Source of the DNA: Sphaerisporangium sp040685555
GTDB lineage: Bacteria > Actinomycetota > Actinomycetes > Streptosporangiales > Streptosporangiaceae
Direction: 5' to 3'
NCBI RefSeq assembly: GCF_040685555.1
Contig: NZ_JBFBIK010000002.1
Location: 62,001-126,000 of the forward strand
Length of the DNA stretch: 64,000 nucleotides
Below the pieces are notes generated by a model. That model made no database searches, was not told the origin of the DNA, and saw only the letters and a list, made by a program, of their open reading frames with translations. Both the position numbers and the translations under genes were made by a program. Shown here piece after piece: positions 23,209-32,315 of this stretch; the first letter of the stretch is position 1; every line of letters starts with the position of its first letter.

Positions 23209-24387
23209 TCAGTCGCCGAGGATGGCGTCGATGAAGACCTCGGCGTCGAACGGGGCCAGGTCGTCGGGGCCCTCACCGAGCCCCACGAGCTTGACCGGGA
23301 CTCCCAGCTCGCGCTGGACCGAGATCACGATGCCGCCCTTGGCCGTGCCGTCGAGCTTGGTCAGGACTATGCCGGTGATGTTCACCACCTCGGCGAACAC
23401 CTGCGCCTGCCGCAGGCCGTTCTGGCCCGTGGTGGCGTCGAGCACGAGCAGAACCTCGTCGACCGTGGCCTTCTTCTCGATGACCCGCTTGACCTTGCCC
23501 AGCTCGTCCATCAGGCCGGTCTTGGTGTGCAGGCGGCCGGCGGTGTCGACGATCACGGTGTCGACCTTGTCCTCGATGCCCTTGCTCACGGCGTCGAAGG
23601 CCACCGAAGCCGGGTCGGCGCCCTCGTCCTTGCGCACGACCTCGGCGCCGACGCGCTCGCCCCAGGTCTGGAGCTGGTCGGCGGCGGCGGCACGGAAGGT
23701 GTCGGCCGCGCCGAGGAGCACCTTGCGGCCGTCGCCGATGAGCGCGCGGGCGAGCTTGCCGGTGGTCGTGGTCTTGCCGGTGCCGTTGACGCCGACCACG
23801 AGCACGACGGCGGGCCGCTCACCGTGGGGCGCGGTGTGCAGCGTGCGGTCCATGTCGGCGCCGATCTGGATGAGCAGCTGCTCGCGGAGCAGCGCCCGCA
23901 CCTCGCCGTCGCCGCGGGAGCCGAGCACCTTGACCTTGGTGCGCAGCTCCTCGACCATCGCCCGGGTGGGCGCGACGCCCACGTCGGCGGTGATCAGCAT
24001 GTCCTCGATCTCGTCCCAGGCGTCGTCGTCCAGGCGGTCGCGGGAGAGGAGCTCCAGCAGCCCTTTGCCGAGCGCGCTCTGGGAACGGGCCAGCCGGGCG
24101 CGCAGCCGCACCATGCGGCCGGCCGAGGGCGGCGGGATCTCGATCTCCGGCGCCACGGGAGCCATGGGCTCGACCGGCTTGGCGGGCGGAGGGACGGTGG
24201 TCGTGGCGGCGTCGTCCTCGACGACGCCGGTGGTCGGGGCCTGTTCCCGCTCAGGGAGCGTCGGCGCCTCCGGCGGCCTGACCGGCGGAGCGTGCCTCTC
24301 CCTGGGCCGGAAGAGCAGGAACATGCCACCCGCCGCGAGCAACGCGACGAGCAGGACGATCACGATGATGCCGAGGTACCCATCCAC
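23209..24387 (-). CDS. ftsY: Signal recognition particle receptor FtsY
   Basis: SRP receptor GTPase that docks ribosome-SRP complexes at the membrane. The 392-residue protein has an N-terminal membrane helix (YLGIIVIVLLVALLAAGGMF), typical of the actinobacterial form, a charged linker rich in Pro, then the N domain and G domain: GVNGTGKTTTTGKLAR, DTAGRLHTK, TKLDGTAKGG and the closing GEGPDDLAPF. It lies downstream of smc on the same strand with a 124-base gap, the usual actinobacterial order. Confidence 0.98.
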   Translation of the reverse strand: MDGYLGIIVIVLLVALLAAGGMFLLFRPRERHAPPVRPPEAPTLPEREQAPTTGVVEDDAATTTVPPPAKPVEPMAPVAPEIEIPPPSAGRMVRLRARLARSQSALGKGLLELLSRDRLDDDAWDEIEDMLITADVGVAPTRAMVEELRTKVKVLGSRGDGEVRALLREQLLIQIGADMDRTLHTAPHGERPAVVLVVGVNGTGKTTTTGKLARALIGDGRKVLLGAADTFRAAAADQLQTWGERVGAEVVRKDEGADPASVAFDAVSKGIEDKVDTVIVDTAGRLHTKTGLMDELGKVKRVIEKKATVDEVLLVLDATTGQNGLRQAQVFAEVVNITGIVLTKLDGTAKGGIVISVQRELGVPVKLVGLGEGPDDLAPFDAEVFIDAILGD

Positions 24388-24511
24388 AAGATGTCAGTTT
24401 TCCAGACAACCGGCCGTGCTCACGCCCGGGCTCGCCCACGCCGCGCCGGATATACCGATATTTACTAATTTACCTGTCGGGTTGACCGCCCACGATCACC
24501 GCCGTCGGGCG

Positions 24512-27500
24512 TCAGGCGTTCTCGCGCTCGCGGAGGCGCTGACTGACCACCTGCGTGACGCCGTCGCCGCGCATGCTCACCCCGTACAGCGCGTCGGCGA
24601 TCTCCATCGTGCGCTTCTGGTGGGTGATCACGATGAGCTGCGAGCTCTGCCTCAGCTCCTCGAAGAGGGTGAGCAGCCGCTGGGTGTTGGTGTCGTCGAG
24701 CGCGGCCTCGACCTCGTCCATGACGTAGAACGGGGACGGGCGCGCCTTGAAGATCGAGATGAGGAACGCCACGGCGGTCAGCGAACGCTCGCCGCCCGAG
24801 AGCAGTGACAGGCGCTTGACCTTCTTGCCCGGCGGCCTCGCCTCGACGTCGACGCCCGTGGTGAGCATGTCGGATGGGTCGGTCAGCATCAGGCGCCCGT
24901 CGCCTCCGGGGAACACCCGGCCGAAGATCGCCTCGAACTCGCGCGCGACGTCCTCGTAGGCGGCCGTGAAGACCTGCTCCACCCGCTCGTCGACCTCCTT
25001 GACGACCGTCAGCAGGTCGCGCCGGGTCTTGCGCAGGTCCTCCAGCTGGGAGTTGAGGAAGGTGTGCCGCTCCTCCAGCGCCGCGAACTCCTCAAGCGCC
25101 AGGGGATTGACCTTGCCGAGCTGGGTCATCTGCCTCTCGGCGGCCCTCGCGCGCTTCTCCTGCTCCTCGCGGACATAGGGCGCCATCTCGCCGTCGGCGA
25201 GCGGAACGGGCTGCCCGGGGCCGTACTCGGAGATCAGGGCGTCCATCTCGACGCCGTACTCCTCCATCGCCCGGGTCTCCATCTGCTCAAGGCGCAGCCG
25301 CTGCTCGGTGCGGGCCACCTCGTTGCCGTGCACGCGGTTGACCAGCTTGTCGAGCTCGCCGGACAGCTCGCGGACGCGCACGCGCACGGCCTTGAGCTCC
25401 GCGTCGATCTCGCCACGCGCCCGCTCGGCGTGGTCGCGCTCGTCGGCCGCCAGGGCCAGGGACGCCTCCAGCACCCCGAGCGCGCGCCCCGCGCCGTGGA
25501 CCACCACCTCGGCCACCTGGGCCTGGGCGCGGCGCCGCTCCCGCAGGGCCGCGGCCCCCGCCCGCTCCTCGCGCTCGCGCCTGGCCGCCCGCATCAGCTG
25601 GTCGGCGCGGCCCGCGATGCCCTTGACCCGCTCCTCAGCCGTACGGACCGAGAGGCGGGCCTCCATCTCGGCCTGCCGGGTGACCGAGCAGGCACTGGCC
25701 AGCTCGTCGCGCGCCTCGGTGGTCGGCTCGGCCTCGAGCTCGTCGGCGTACTCGGCCTCGGCCAGGCGCTCCTCCAGCTCCACCACCCCGGCCAGGTCGC
25801 GGTCGCGCGCCTCCTCGGCCGCCACAACGTTCTTCGCCAGCCGGTCGCACTCGTCACGGGCGGCCTTCGCCGCCGCGTCGAGCTGCGCCAGCCGCCTGGC
25901 CGCGACGGCCACCCGCTGGTCGGCCTCGCGCTGCCTGCCGCGCACGCGATCGAGCACGCCCTGGGCGGTGTTCACCCCGGCCTGGGCGGTGTTGACGCCG
26001 GTCTGCGCCTGGGCGGCCCATGCCTGGGCGGCCTCGACGGCCTGCTGGGCGGCGCGCTCGGCCTCGGCGGCCTCCGCCAGCGCGGCGGCCGTGCGCTCGG
26101 CCGTGCCGCGCGCCTCGGTGAGATCGGCGATCGCCTGGTCGAGAGCGGTGCGCACCTGCAGCACCGAGGTGCCGCCGCCCGACCCGCCGTGCGCGAAGTA
26201 CGCGCCGACCAGGTCGCCCGACCAGGTGACGGCCCGCAGGTCGGGGCGCTCCTCCACGAGCTTCCTGGCGATGGAGACGTCGTCGACCACGACGACGCCG
26301 GACAGCAGGGTCTCAACGGCCGGGCGGAACGCGTCGGAGACCACCACGAGATCGCCGGCCCACGGGTGACCCTCGACCGGGGCGGGCCTCGGGACGGCGG
26401 CGTCGGAGGCGATGACCAGCCCGGCCCTGCCCGCCTCCTCGGCCCGGAGCAGCTCGACGGCGTCGACGACGGTGGACAGCGACTCGACGGCGACCGCCTC
26501 GGCGGCGGCGCCGAGCACGGCCGCGACGGCCACCTCGGCCCCCGCCTGGACGGTCATCATCGTGGCGAGCGGCCCCAGCACCCCGGACAGACCGGCGGAA
26601 AGGAGCGCCGCGCCGCCGTCCGCGCCCTGGGAAAGACCCATCTCAAGGGCGTCGCGGCGGGCCTCCAGCGCGGCGATCGCCCGCTGTGCCTCCTGGTCGG
26701 CGGCCCGTGACGTGCTCATGGCAGAACGCGCCTCGGCGAAGGCCCTCCTCGGGCCGTCCACGGCCGCCTTGGCCTCCTCGACGGCGGCCCTGGCCTCCTC
26801 GACCGCGGCCTTGGCCTCGGCGACGCCCTCCTCGGCCCGCGCCAGCTCCTCGGCGAGGAGCGGGTCGCCGGCGGGCTCGCTGAGCTCCTGGGCGTCGTGC
26901 TCCTCCTTCGCCCGCTCGCTGCGCTGCCGCGCCTCCGCGAGGGCCCTGGCCAGGCGCCCGATCTCCTCCTCCGCGGCCCTGGCACGGCCGCGCACGGCGG
27001 CCACCTCGCCCCTCAGCCTGGCCAGGCCCTCGCGCCGGTCGGCGGCCTGCCTCGCCGCCGCGGCCAGGCGCCTCTCCTCGGTCGCGAGCGCGCTCTCGGC
27101 CTCGGTGCGCCGCCAGACGGCCTGCTCCAGGACCTCCTCGGTCTGCTCCAGCTCGACCTTGAGCGCCTCCTCGCGCTCGGCCACCTCGGCGGCCTCACGC
27201 TCGTAGTCCTCAGGGTCGCGCCCGCGCCGCTCGATGGAGGCGGCCTCGATGGCGTGGCGGTGCCGCTCGGCGGCCAGGGTCTCGACGCTGTGCAGCCGCT
27301 CCTTCAGGGCCGCCAGGCGGTAGAAGGTCTCCTGGGCGGTGGCCAGGCGGGGCTGGGCCGCGCTCTCCGCCGCCTCCAGCTCGGCCTCGCGGGCCTGCCC
27401 CTGCTCGAGATCGGCCTCGACCTGGGCGCGCCGGGCGCGCACCGTGGCCTCGTCGGCCGCTTCGCGGTCGAGGTGGGTGCGGAGCCGTACGACGTCGTCG

Positions 27501-28192
27501 GCGAGCAGGCGCAGCCGGGCGTCGCGCAGGTCGGCCTGAATGACGGCCGCCTTCCTGGCGATCTCGGCCTGGCGGCCCAGGGGCTTGAGCTGGCGGCGCA
27601 GCTCGTTAGCGAGGTCCTGGACGCGGGTGAGGTTGGCCTGCATGGCATCGAGCTTCCGCAGCGCCTTCTCCTTGCGCTTGCGGTGCTTCAGGACGCCCGC
27701 GGCCTCCTCGATGAAGGCCCTGCGCTCCTCGGGCCCGGCGTGGAGCACGGTGTCGAGCTGGCCCTGGCCCACGATGACGTGCATCTCGCGGCCGATGCCG
27801 GAGTCGGAGAGGAGCTCCTGGATGTCGAGGAGCCGGCAGGTGTCGCCGTTGATGGCGTACTCGCTCTGGCCGGACCGGAACATCAGCCGGCTGATCGTGA
27901 CCTCGGTGTAGTCGATGGGGAGCGCGCCGTCGGTGTTGTCGATGGTCAGCGTCACCTCGGCACGGCCCAGGGGCGGGCGCGAGGACGTGCCGGCGAAGAT
28001 GACGTCCTCCATCTTGCCGCCGCGCAGGGACTTCGCGCTGTGCTCACCCATGACCCAGGCGAGCGCGTCGACCACGTTGGACTTGCCGGAGCCGTTCGGG
28101 CCGACCACGCAGGTGATGCCGGGCTCGAAGCGCAGCGCGGTGGCCGAGGCGAAGGATTTGAAGCCGCGCAGCGTGAGGTTCTTGAGATACAC
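24512..28192 (-). CDS. smc: Chromosome segregation ATPase SMC
   Basis: Structural maintenance of chromosomes ATPase, 1226 residues, which with ScpA/ScpB compacts and aligns newly replicated chromosomes. Walker A GPNGSGKSNVVDAL at 31-44; two long coiled coils (extremely Ala/Glu/Arg-rich) flank a hinge around residues 510-670 containing a Gly-rich stretch; the C-terminal head has LSLLSGGERSLTAVAF and Walker B YVMDEVEAALDD. Length is normal. The coiled coils contain an AQTGVNTAQAGVNTAQG tandem. Alone in its transcript except possibly for ftsY downstream. Confidence 0.98.
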   Translation of the reverse strand: MYLKNLTLRGFKSFASATALRFEPGITCVVGPNGSGKSNVVDALAWVMGEHSAKSLRGGKMEDVIFAGTSSRPPLGRAEVTLTIDNTDGALPIDYTEVTISRLMFRSGQSEYAINGDTCRLLDIQELLSDSGIGREMHVIVGQGQLDTVLHAGPEERRAFIEEAAGVLKHRKRKEKALRKLDAMQANLTRVQDLANELRRQLKPLGRQAEIARKAAVIQADLRDARLRLLADDVVRLRTHLDREAADEATVRARRAQVEADLEQGQAREAELEAAESAAQPRLATAQETFYRLAALKERLHSVETLAAERHRHAIEAASIERRGRDPEDYEREAAEVAEREEALKVELEQTEEVLEQAVWRRTEAESALATEERRLAAAARQAADRREGLARLRGEVAAVRGRARAAEEEIGRLARALAEARQRSERAKEEHDAQELSEPAGDPLLAEELARAEEGVAEAKAAVEEARAAVEEAKAAVDGPRRAFAEARSAMSTSRAADQEAQRAIAALEARRDALEMGLSQGADGGAALLSAGLSGVLGPLATMMTVQAGAEVAVAAVLGAAAEAVAVESLSTVVDAVELLRAEEAGRAGLVIASDAAVPRPAPVEGHPWAGDLVVVSDAFRPAVETLLSGVVVVDDVSIARKLVEERPDLRAVTWSGDLVGAYFAHGGSGGGTSVLQVRTALDQAIADLTEARGTAERTAAALAEAAEAERAAQQAVEAAQAWAAQAQTGVNTAQAGVNTAQGVLDRVRGRQREADQRVAVAARRLAQLDAAAKAARDECDRLAKNVVAAEEARDRDLAGVVELEERLAEAEYADELEAEPTTEARDELASACSVTRQAEMEARLSVRTAEERVKGIAGRADQLMRAARREREERAGAAALRERRRAQAQVAEVVVHGAGRALGVLEASLALAADERDHAERARGEIDAELKAVRVRVRELSGELDKLVNRVHGNEVARTEQRLRLEQMETRAMEEYGVEMDALISEYGPGQPVPLADGEMAPYVREEQEKRARAAERQMTQLGKVNPLALEEFAALEERHTFLNSQLEDLRKTRRDLLTVVKEVDERVEQVFTAAYEDVAREFEAIFGRVFPGGDGRLMLTDPSDMLTTGVDVEARPPGKKVKRLSLLSGGERSLTAVAFLISIFKARPSPFYVMDEVEAALDDTNTQRLLTLFEELRQSSQLIVITHQKRTMEIADALYGVSMRGDGVTQVVSQRLRERENA

Positions 28193-28403
28193 GCGCGCCG
28201 ACCTCCCCGTCTGCTGCGAGATCGCCTGCAGGCCCTGGGACGATCCCTGCGGGGCACACTACCGGCTCAGGGCCGTTCGAGTGTCGCTTGCGGCGATGCT
28301 CAGGCACAGGCTCGGCACAGGGAGGACGCTTCAACCCGGCTTCGATGCTTCGCAACCGCTTCGGCGGGAAACGAGTAGGCAAAGAAAAACCGGGTAAATG
28401 ACA

Positions 28404-28428
28404 AGGGACGCCTTTGCGGGGCGTCCCT
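28404..28428 (-). terminator. Hairpin downstream of the small coiled-coil gene
   Basis: AGGGACGCC pairs with GGCGTCCCT around a seven-base loop, 28 bases past the stop of the 64-residue coiled-coil gene. The rest of the interval 28193-28455 shows no gene. Confidence 0.6.
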
Positions 28429-28455
28429 GACAGTGTGTAGCCGTACCGGAACCTC

Positions 28456-28650
28456 TCAGGTGAGGGCCGGCTCGCGATCTTGCAGACGAGCGAACGCCTC
28501 ATCGCGCGACTGCGCGGCGAGAGCGTCGTTCTGGGCCTGGAGCCTTGTGAGCTCTGCCTCCAGATCCCGGATTCGCTGCTGGAGACGGCGCATTTCCGAG
28601 ACCATTCGAGGGTCAAGACCGCCGACGTGGCCGAGTAGAGCCTTCGCCAT
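28456..28650 (-). CDS. Small coiled-coil protein, conserved next to smc
   Basis: A 64-residue soluble protein. ATG 28650 has GGAGG ten bases upstream. The front MAKALLGHVGGLDPRMVSEM is followed by a clear coiled coil (RRLQQRIRDLEAELTRLQAQ) and a charged tail. Comparable small proteins occur beside smc in related actinomycetes as far as I recall. The coiled coil suggests dimerisation; no function is known to me. Confidence 0.7.
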   Translation of the reverse strand: MAKALLGHVGGLDPRMVSEMRRLQQRIRDLEAELTRLQAQNDALAAQSRDEAFARLQDREPALT

Positions 28651-28839
28651 GGTTAAGGGTCCTCCACGCTGAGTGACCAAACTGGTTCGCGCACTTCTTG
28701 CCGCGGGAGGGGTGCGCGTGTTTCCTATCAAGAGTCGCACCGGCAATGGAGGCGGTCAAGTTGAACGCTCCCCATGAATGCACCAATGGGCACTCCCGAC
28801 ATGTAAATATACCCTATTTAGTGGGTTTAAGGGAAGCGC

Positions 28840-29139
28840 CTACCGCTCCACAAATCCACCAAAACCACCGCGAACCGGTGACCAGCGCTCCACCACTGCA
28901 TCTACCCGCCCCGGAGCGTCACCACCCCTGAGCAGGGCAAGAAGCTTCTCGCAGGCTTCACGGGGCCCCTCGGCGACCACCTCCACCCGGCCGTCGGCGA
29001 GATTCGACGCCGATCCGACCAGACCGAGCTCCAGAGCCCGAGACCGCGTCCACCAGCGGAAACCCACTCCCTGGACCCGGCCCCGCACCCAAGCGTTGAG
29101 ACGAATGTCACTCATGCCCGCATCATGAGCCTCGGTCAT
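28840..29139 (-). CDS. acyP: Acylphosphatase
   Basis: Small hydrolase of acyl phosphates such as acetyl phosphate and carbamoyl phosphate. The signature VRGRVQGVGFRWWTR carries the catalytic Arg and the anion loop, and ASNLADGRVEV carries the catalytic Asn. The ATG at 29139 overlaps the mutM stop as ATGA, so translation is probably coupled and the product is 99 residues; a second ATG at 29115 would give the compact 91-residue form. Placement between mutM and smc is the usual actinobacterial order. Confidence 0.93.
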   Translation of the reverse strand: MTEAHDAGMSDIRLNAWVRGRVQGVGFRWWTRSRALELGLVGSASNLADGRVEVVAEGPREACEKLLALLRGGDAPGRVDAVVERWSPVRGGFGGFVER

Positions 29140-30050
29140 GCCCGAATCCGGGGTTGACAGCGAGGGCAACTGTACGAAGACCTGTTCATGAACGCCTCCC
29201 GCAGGACGGGCCCGCCGCAGCGGGCACAGGGCTCGCCCTGCCTGCCGTACACGTTGAGTGACCGATCGAAGTAGCCACTCTCACCGTTGACGTTGACGTA
29301 GAGGCTATCGAAGGACGTGCCGCCCTGGCCGAGCGCCTCCCCCATCACCGCGCGCACCGCCGCCAGCAACTCGTCGATCTTCCGCCTGCTCAGGGCCCGG
29401 GTGGACGTCCCTCCGTGCAGCCCGGCCCGCCACAGCGCCTCGTCGGCGTAGATGTTGCCGACGCCGCTGATCAGCGACTGGTCGAGAAGCGCCCGCTTGA
29501 CCTCGGTCTGCCTGGCGCTCAGCCGCGTCGCGAACACGTCGTCGTCGAACGCCTCTTCGAGCGGATCGGCCGCGATGTGCGCGATGTGCTCCGGCACGGG
29601 CCGCCCGAGGGTGACCAGCGAGGCGATCAGCAGGTGGCCGAAGGTGCGCTGGTCGACGAACCGCAGCTCAGGCCCGCCGTCGTCGAACCCGAGCCGCACC
29701 CGCAGGTGCTTCTCGGCCGGGGAGCCGGGCTCCACGACCAGCAACTGGCCGCTCATCCCCAGGTGGGCGAGAAGCGCGTCAGAGCGGCCGGGCGGCGCAT
29801 TTCCCCCGGAGCCGCCAGAAGGGCCCTCTGAGGCGCTCTCGGCGTCGCCGAGGGGCATCCACAGGTACTTGCCCCGGCGCTCGGCGGAGACCAGCGTGCG
29901 GCCCGCCAGCCTCCCGGAGAACTCGGCGGCCCCGGGCACGTGCCTGCGGATCGCGCGGGGATGCAGGACCTCGGCGTGGGTGATGGTGCGGCCGGCCACC
30001 CAGCGCGAGAGCCCGCGCCGGACGACCTCGACCTCGGGCAACTCGGGCAT
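29136..30050 (-). CDS. mutM: Formamidopyrimidine-DNA glycosylase
   Basis: Base-excision repair enzyme that removes 8-oxoguanine and formamidopyrimidines and nicks the abasic site. The N-terminus MPELPEVEVVRRGL supplies Pro1 and Glu2 of the active site; the helix-two-turn-helix ISGVGNIYADEALWRA and the C-terminal zinc finger (CARC...CPRC) are present. At about residues 72-90 there is a Gly/Ser/Pro insertion (SEGPSGGSGGNAPPG) before LAHLGMSGQL, which lengthens the protein to 304 residues. Three bases separate it from rnc. Confidence 0.97.
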   Translation of the reverse strand: MPELPEVEVVRRGLSRWVAGRTITHAEVLHPRAIRRHVPGAAEFSGRLAGRTLVSAERRGKYLWMPLGDAESASEGPSGGSGGNAPPGRSDALLAHLGMSGQLLVVEPGSPAEKHLRVRLGFDDGGPELRFVDQRTFGHLLIASLVTLGRPVPEHIAHIAADPLEEAFDDDVFATRLSARQTEVKRALLDQSLISGVGNIYADEALWRAGLHGGTSTRALSRRKIDELLAAVRAVMGEALGQGGTSFDSLYVNVNGESGYFDRSLNVYGRQGEPCARCGGPVLREAFMNRSSYSCPRCQPRIRA

Positions 30051-30053
30051 GGG

Positions 30054-30800
30054 CTATGTGGTCGCCTTCTCCAGCTTCGCCTGGGCGTCGCTGCGGGCAC
30101 GGATCGCGGTCCACGCGGCCTCGGCGGCCTGCTGCTCGGCCTCCTTCTTGCTGCGGCCGGCGCCGGAGCCGAACTCCTGCCCGCCGACCCTGACGACCGC
30201 GGTGAACGACTTGGCGTGGTCGGGCCCGCTCTCGTCGACGTGGTACTCGGGAACGCCGAGCATCTCGGAGGCGGTCAGCTCCTGCAGCGAGGTCTTCCAG
30301 TCGAGACCCGCCCCGAGCGACGCCGAGCGCTTGATCAGCGGGTCGAAGAGCAGGTGGACCACGCGGAAGGCCTCGTCGAGCCCCTTGTCGACGTAGACGG
30401 CGCCGATCAGCGCCTCCAGGGTGTCGGCGAGGATGGAGGACTTGTCGCGGCCCCCCGTGCCCTCCTCGCCCCGGCCGAGCCGCGTGAAACGGCCCAGGTC
30501 GAGGGCGCGCGCCACGTCGGCGAGCGCGCGCATGTTGACCACCGCGGCCCGCAGCTTGGCCAGCTGGCCTTCGGGAAGGTCGGGATGGCCACGGAACAGG
30601 GTGTCTGTGACCACCAGGCCCAGCACCGAGTCGCCCAGGAACTCCAGGCGCTCGTTGGTGGGCAGGCCACCGTTCTCGTAGGCGTACGAGCGGTGCGTCA
30701 GGGCCCGCTCCAGAAGCGCGTCGTCCAGACGGACGGCGAGCACACGCTCAAGCTCGTCTCTGGCGACCTCTACGGCGATGGGCTTTCCACCTGCGGCCAC
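30054..30800 (-). CDS. rnc: Ribonuclease III
   Basis: Double-strand-specific endoribonuclease that processes rRNA precursors and some mRNAs. Signature NERLEFLGDSVLGLVVTD with the metal-binding acidic residues, the second acidic site DTLEALIGAVYVDKG, and a C-terminal double-strand-binding domain ending RSKKEAEQQAAEAAW. 248 residues, normal. Directly upstream of mutM on the same strand; about 230 bases separate it from the L32 gene, with a terminator in between, so it has its own promoter. Confidence 0.97.
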   Translation of the reverse strand: MAAGGKPIAVEVARDELERVLAVRLDDALLERALTHRSYAYENGGLPTNERLEFLGDSVLGLVVTDTLFRGHPDLPEGQLAKLRAAVVNMRALADVARALDLGRFTRLGRGEEGTGGRDKSSILADTLEALIGAVYVDKGLDEAFRVVHLLFDPLIKRSASLGAGLDWKTSLQELTASEMLGVPEYHVDESGPDHAKSFTAVVRVGGQEFGSGAGRSKKEAEQQAAEAAWTAIRARSDAQAKLEKATT

Positions 30801-30983
30801 GTCTCCTCCTCGGACGGGAATCTCCGGCCGTCACGTAGCACGTCACGACCATGGTCGCGATGGCGGATGGAACGCGGGAAGTGCCCGAAAACGTGGTGGA
30901 CGCCGGGAGATTGCGGCAACCCCGGCGCCCACCACGGTCGCGGGCGAACCGCCACCGCACGCCTTTGACGGTGGACGGTCATC

Positions 30984-31010
30984 CCGGCCGGATGCGAGGC
31001 ATCCGGCCGG
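30984..31010 (-). terminator. Terminator downstream of rpmF
   Basis: CCGGCCGGATG and CATCCGGCCGG form a perfect 11-base stem with a five-base loop, 24 bases after the rpmF stop. The remaining part of 30801-31033 is non-coding and should contain the rnc promoter. Confidence 0.65.
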
Positions 31011-31033
31011 CTCACCGGCCACCGCAGGCGTGA

Positions 31034-31213
31034 TCAGGCCGACGGCTCGATGACCTGTCGGCGGTTGTAGGTGCCGCAGGTCGGGCATGCCACGTGCGGC
31101 AGCTTCGGCGACCGGCACTGGCTGCAGCTCACGAGCGCGGGCGCGGCGGTCTTCCACTGCGCGCGGCGGGAGCGGGTGTTGCTCCGCGACATCTTCCGCT
31201 TGGGGACGGCCAC
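31034..31213 (-). CDS. rpmF: 50S ribosomal protein L32
   Basis: A 59-residue large-subunit protein, starting at GTG 31213: AVPKRKMSRSNTRSRRAQWK, then a zinc ribbon CSQC...CPTC, then YNRRQVIEPSA. The four Cys make it the zinc-containing form. Its start is one base after the stop of the YceD gene, so the two are co-translated, the standard arrangement. Confidence 0.97.
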   Translation of the reverse strand: MAVPKRKMSRSNTRSRRAQWKTAAPALVSCSQCRSPKLPHVACPTCGTYNRRQVIEPSA

Positions 31214-31214
31214 G

Positions 31215-31787
31215 TCAACCCTCCGGGTCTTTGTTGTTATCGGATTTCAGGCCCTGCAACGCCGCCCATCGGGCGTCGATCTTCTCGTGCCGGTGGTCCG
31301 GGCCGGCTTCCGCCAGCTTGGCCCCACACTCCACGCACAGCCCGGGGCAGTCATCACTGCAGACCGGGCTCAACGGCAGCGCTAGCACCACCGCGTCGCG
31401 GAATGTCGGCTCGAGATCGAGAAGTTCACCGTCGAGGAGTGAGTCGTCCTCGGCGGCGTCTTCCGCCGAGTAGAAGAAGAGCTCCTGGAAGCCGACCTCG
31501 ATCTCCGAGGTCAACGGATCCAGGCAACGCGAGCACTCCCCGCTGAGGGGAGCCTTCGCCGTGCCCGTGACGAGCACGCCTTCCATCACTGCCTCGAGCC
31601 GCATGTCCAGCTCGATTTCGGCGTCCTTGGGAACGCCGATCATGCCGACGGAGAGATTCACCGGAGCCGGCAGGGAGCGGGAGATCTCGCGCATAGAACC
31701 CGGTCGCCGCCCCAGATCATGGGTAGAAATCACCCAGGGGGCGCGGGGGTCGAGGCTATGCAGCGTCTTCCTGCTCTCTTGAGGCAT
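31215..31787 (-). CDS. YceD family (DUF177) protein
   Basis: A 190-residue YceD/DUF177 protein, the conserved partner of L32, thought to help 23S rRNA or L32 maturation. Seen: LDMRLEAVMEGVLVTG, the SGECSRCLDPL Cys pair, and LSPVCSDDCPGLCVECG near the end, a Cys-rich motif typical of the family. The start ATG at 31787 lacks a clear ribosome site; a shorter form beginning near MREISRSL is possible. It abuts rpmF by one base. Confidence 0.93.
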   Translation of the reverse strand: MPQESRKTLHSLDPRAPWVISTHDLGRRPGSMREISRSLPAPVNLSVGMIGVPKDAEIELDMRLEAVMEGVLVTGTAKAPLSGECSRCLDPLTSEIEVGFQELFFYSAEDAAEDDSLLDGELLDLEPTFRDAVVLALPLSPVCSDDCPGLCVECGAKLAEAGPDHRHEKIDARWAALQGLKSDNNKDPEG

Positions 31788-31835
31788 GGCGAATCACCGC
31801 CGTCGTACAAGGCCGATGAGAAAGAATACCAGGAC

Positions 31836-32312
31836 TTAGCCGCGCAGCCGTTCGACGAGCATCTGATGCACGAGATCGGGCACGAGTCCGGACACGTCCC
31901 CACCGTACCTCGCTATCTCCTTCAGCCTGCTCGACGACAGGAAGGAGTACTCGGGGTTGGTCGACATGAACAGCGTCTCCACGCCCGACATCCGGTAGTT
32001 GAGCTGGGCCATCTGCAGCTCGTAGTCGAAGTCGCTGACCGCGCGGAGGCCCTTGACGATGGTCGGGATGCCCTGCTGCTTGCAGAAGTCGACGAGCAGC
32101 CCGTGGAACTTCTCCACGCGCACGTTGCCGTACTCCCGCGTCACCGCTTCGAGCGTCGCGATGCGCTCGTCGACGGTGAACAGGCTCTTCTTCTCCACGT
32201 TGATCAGCACGGCGACGACGACCTCGTCATACAGGCGGGACGTCCGGCCGATGATGTCGAGGTGACCGTTGGTGACGGGGTCGAAGGACCCCGGGCAGAC
32301 GACACGACGCAA
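31836..32312 (-). CDS. coaD: Phosphopantetheine adenylyltransferase
   Basis: Fourth step of CoA synthesis: 4'-phosphopantetheine plus ATP gives dephospho-CoA. The 158-residue product begins MRRVVCPGSFDPVTNGHLDII with the nucleotidyltransferase TNGH motif, and has the C-terminal SSRLKEIARYGGDVS motif. Length normal. Three bases after rsmD on the same strand, the usual order. Confidence 0.97.
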   Translation of the reverse strand: MRRVVCPGSFDPVTNGHLDIIGRTSRLYDEVVVAVLINVEKKSLFTVDERIATLEAVTREYGNVRVEKFHGLLVDFCKQQGIPTIVKGLRAVSDFDYELQMAQLNYRMSGVETLFMSTNPEYSFLSSSRLKEIARYGGDVSGLVPDLVHQMLVERLRG

Positions 32313-32315
32313 GGC

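Noticed and set aside
25064..28378. Long plus-strand open frames opposite smc
   Set aside because: Composition is that of antisense to Ala/Glu-rich coiled coil; smc motifs are complete on the minus strand.
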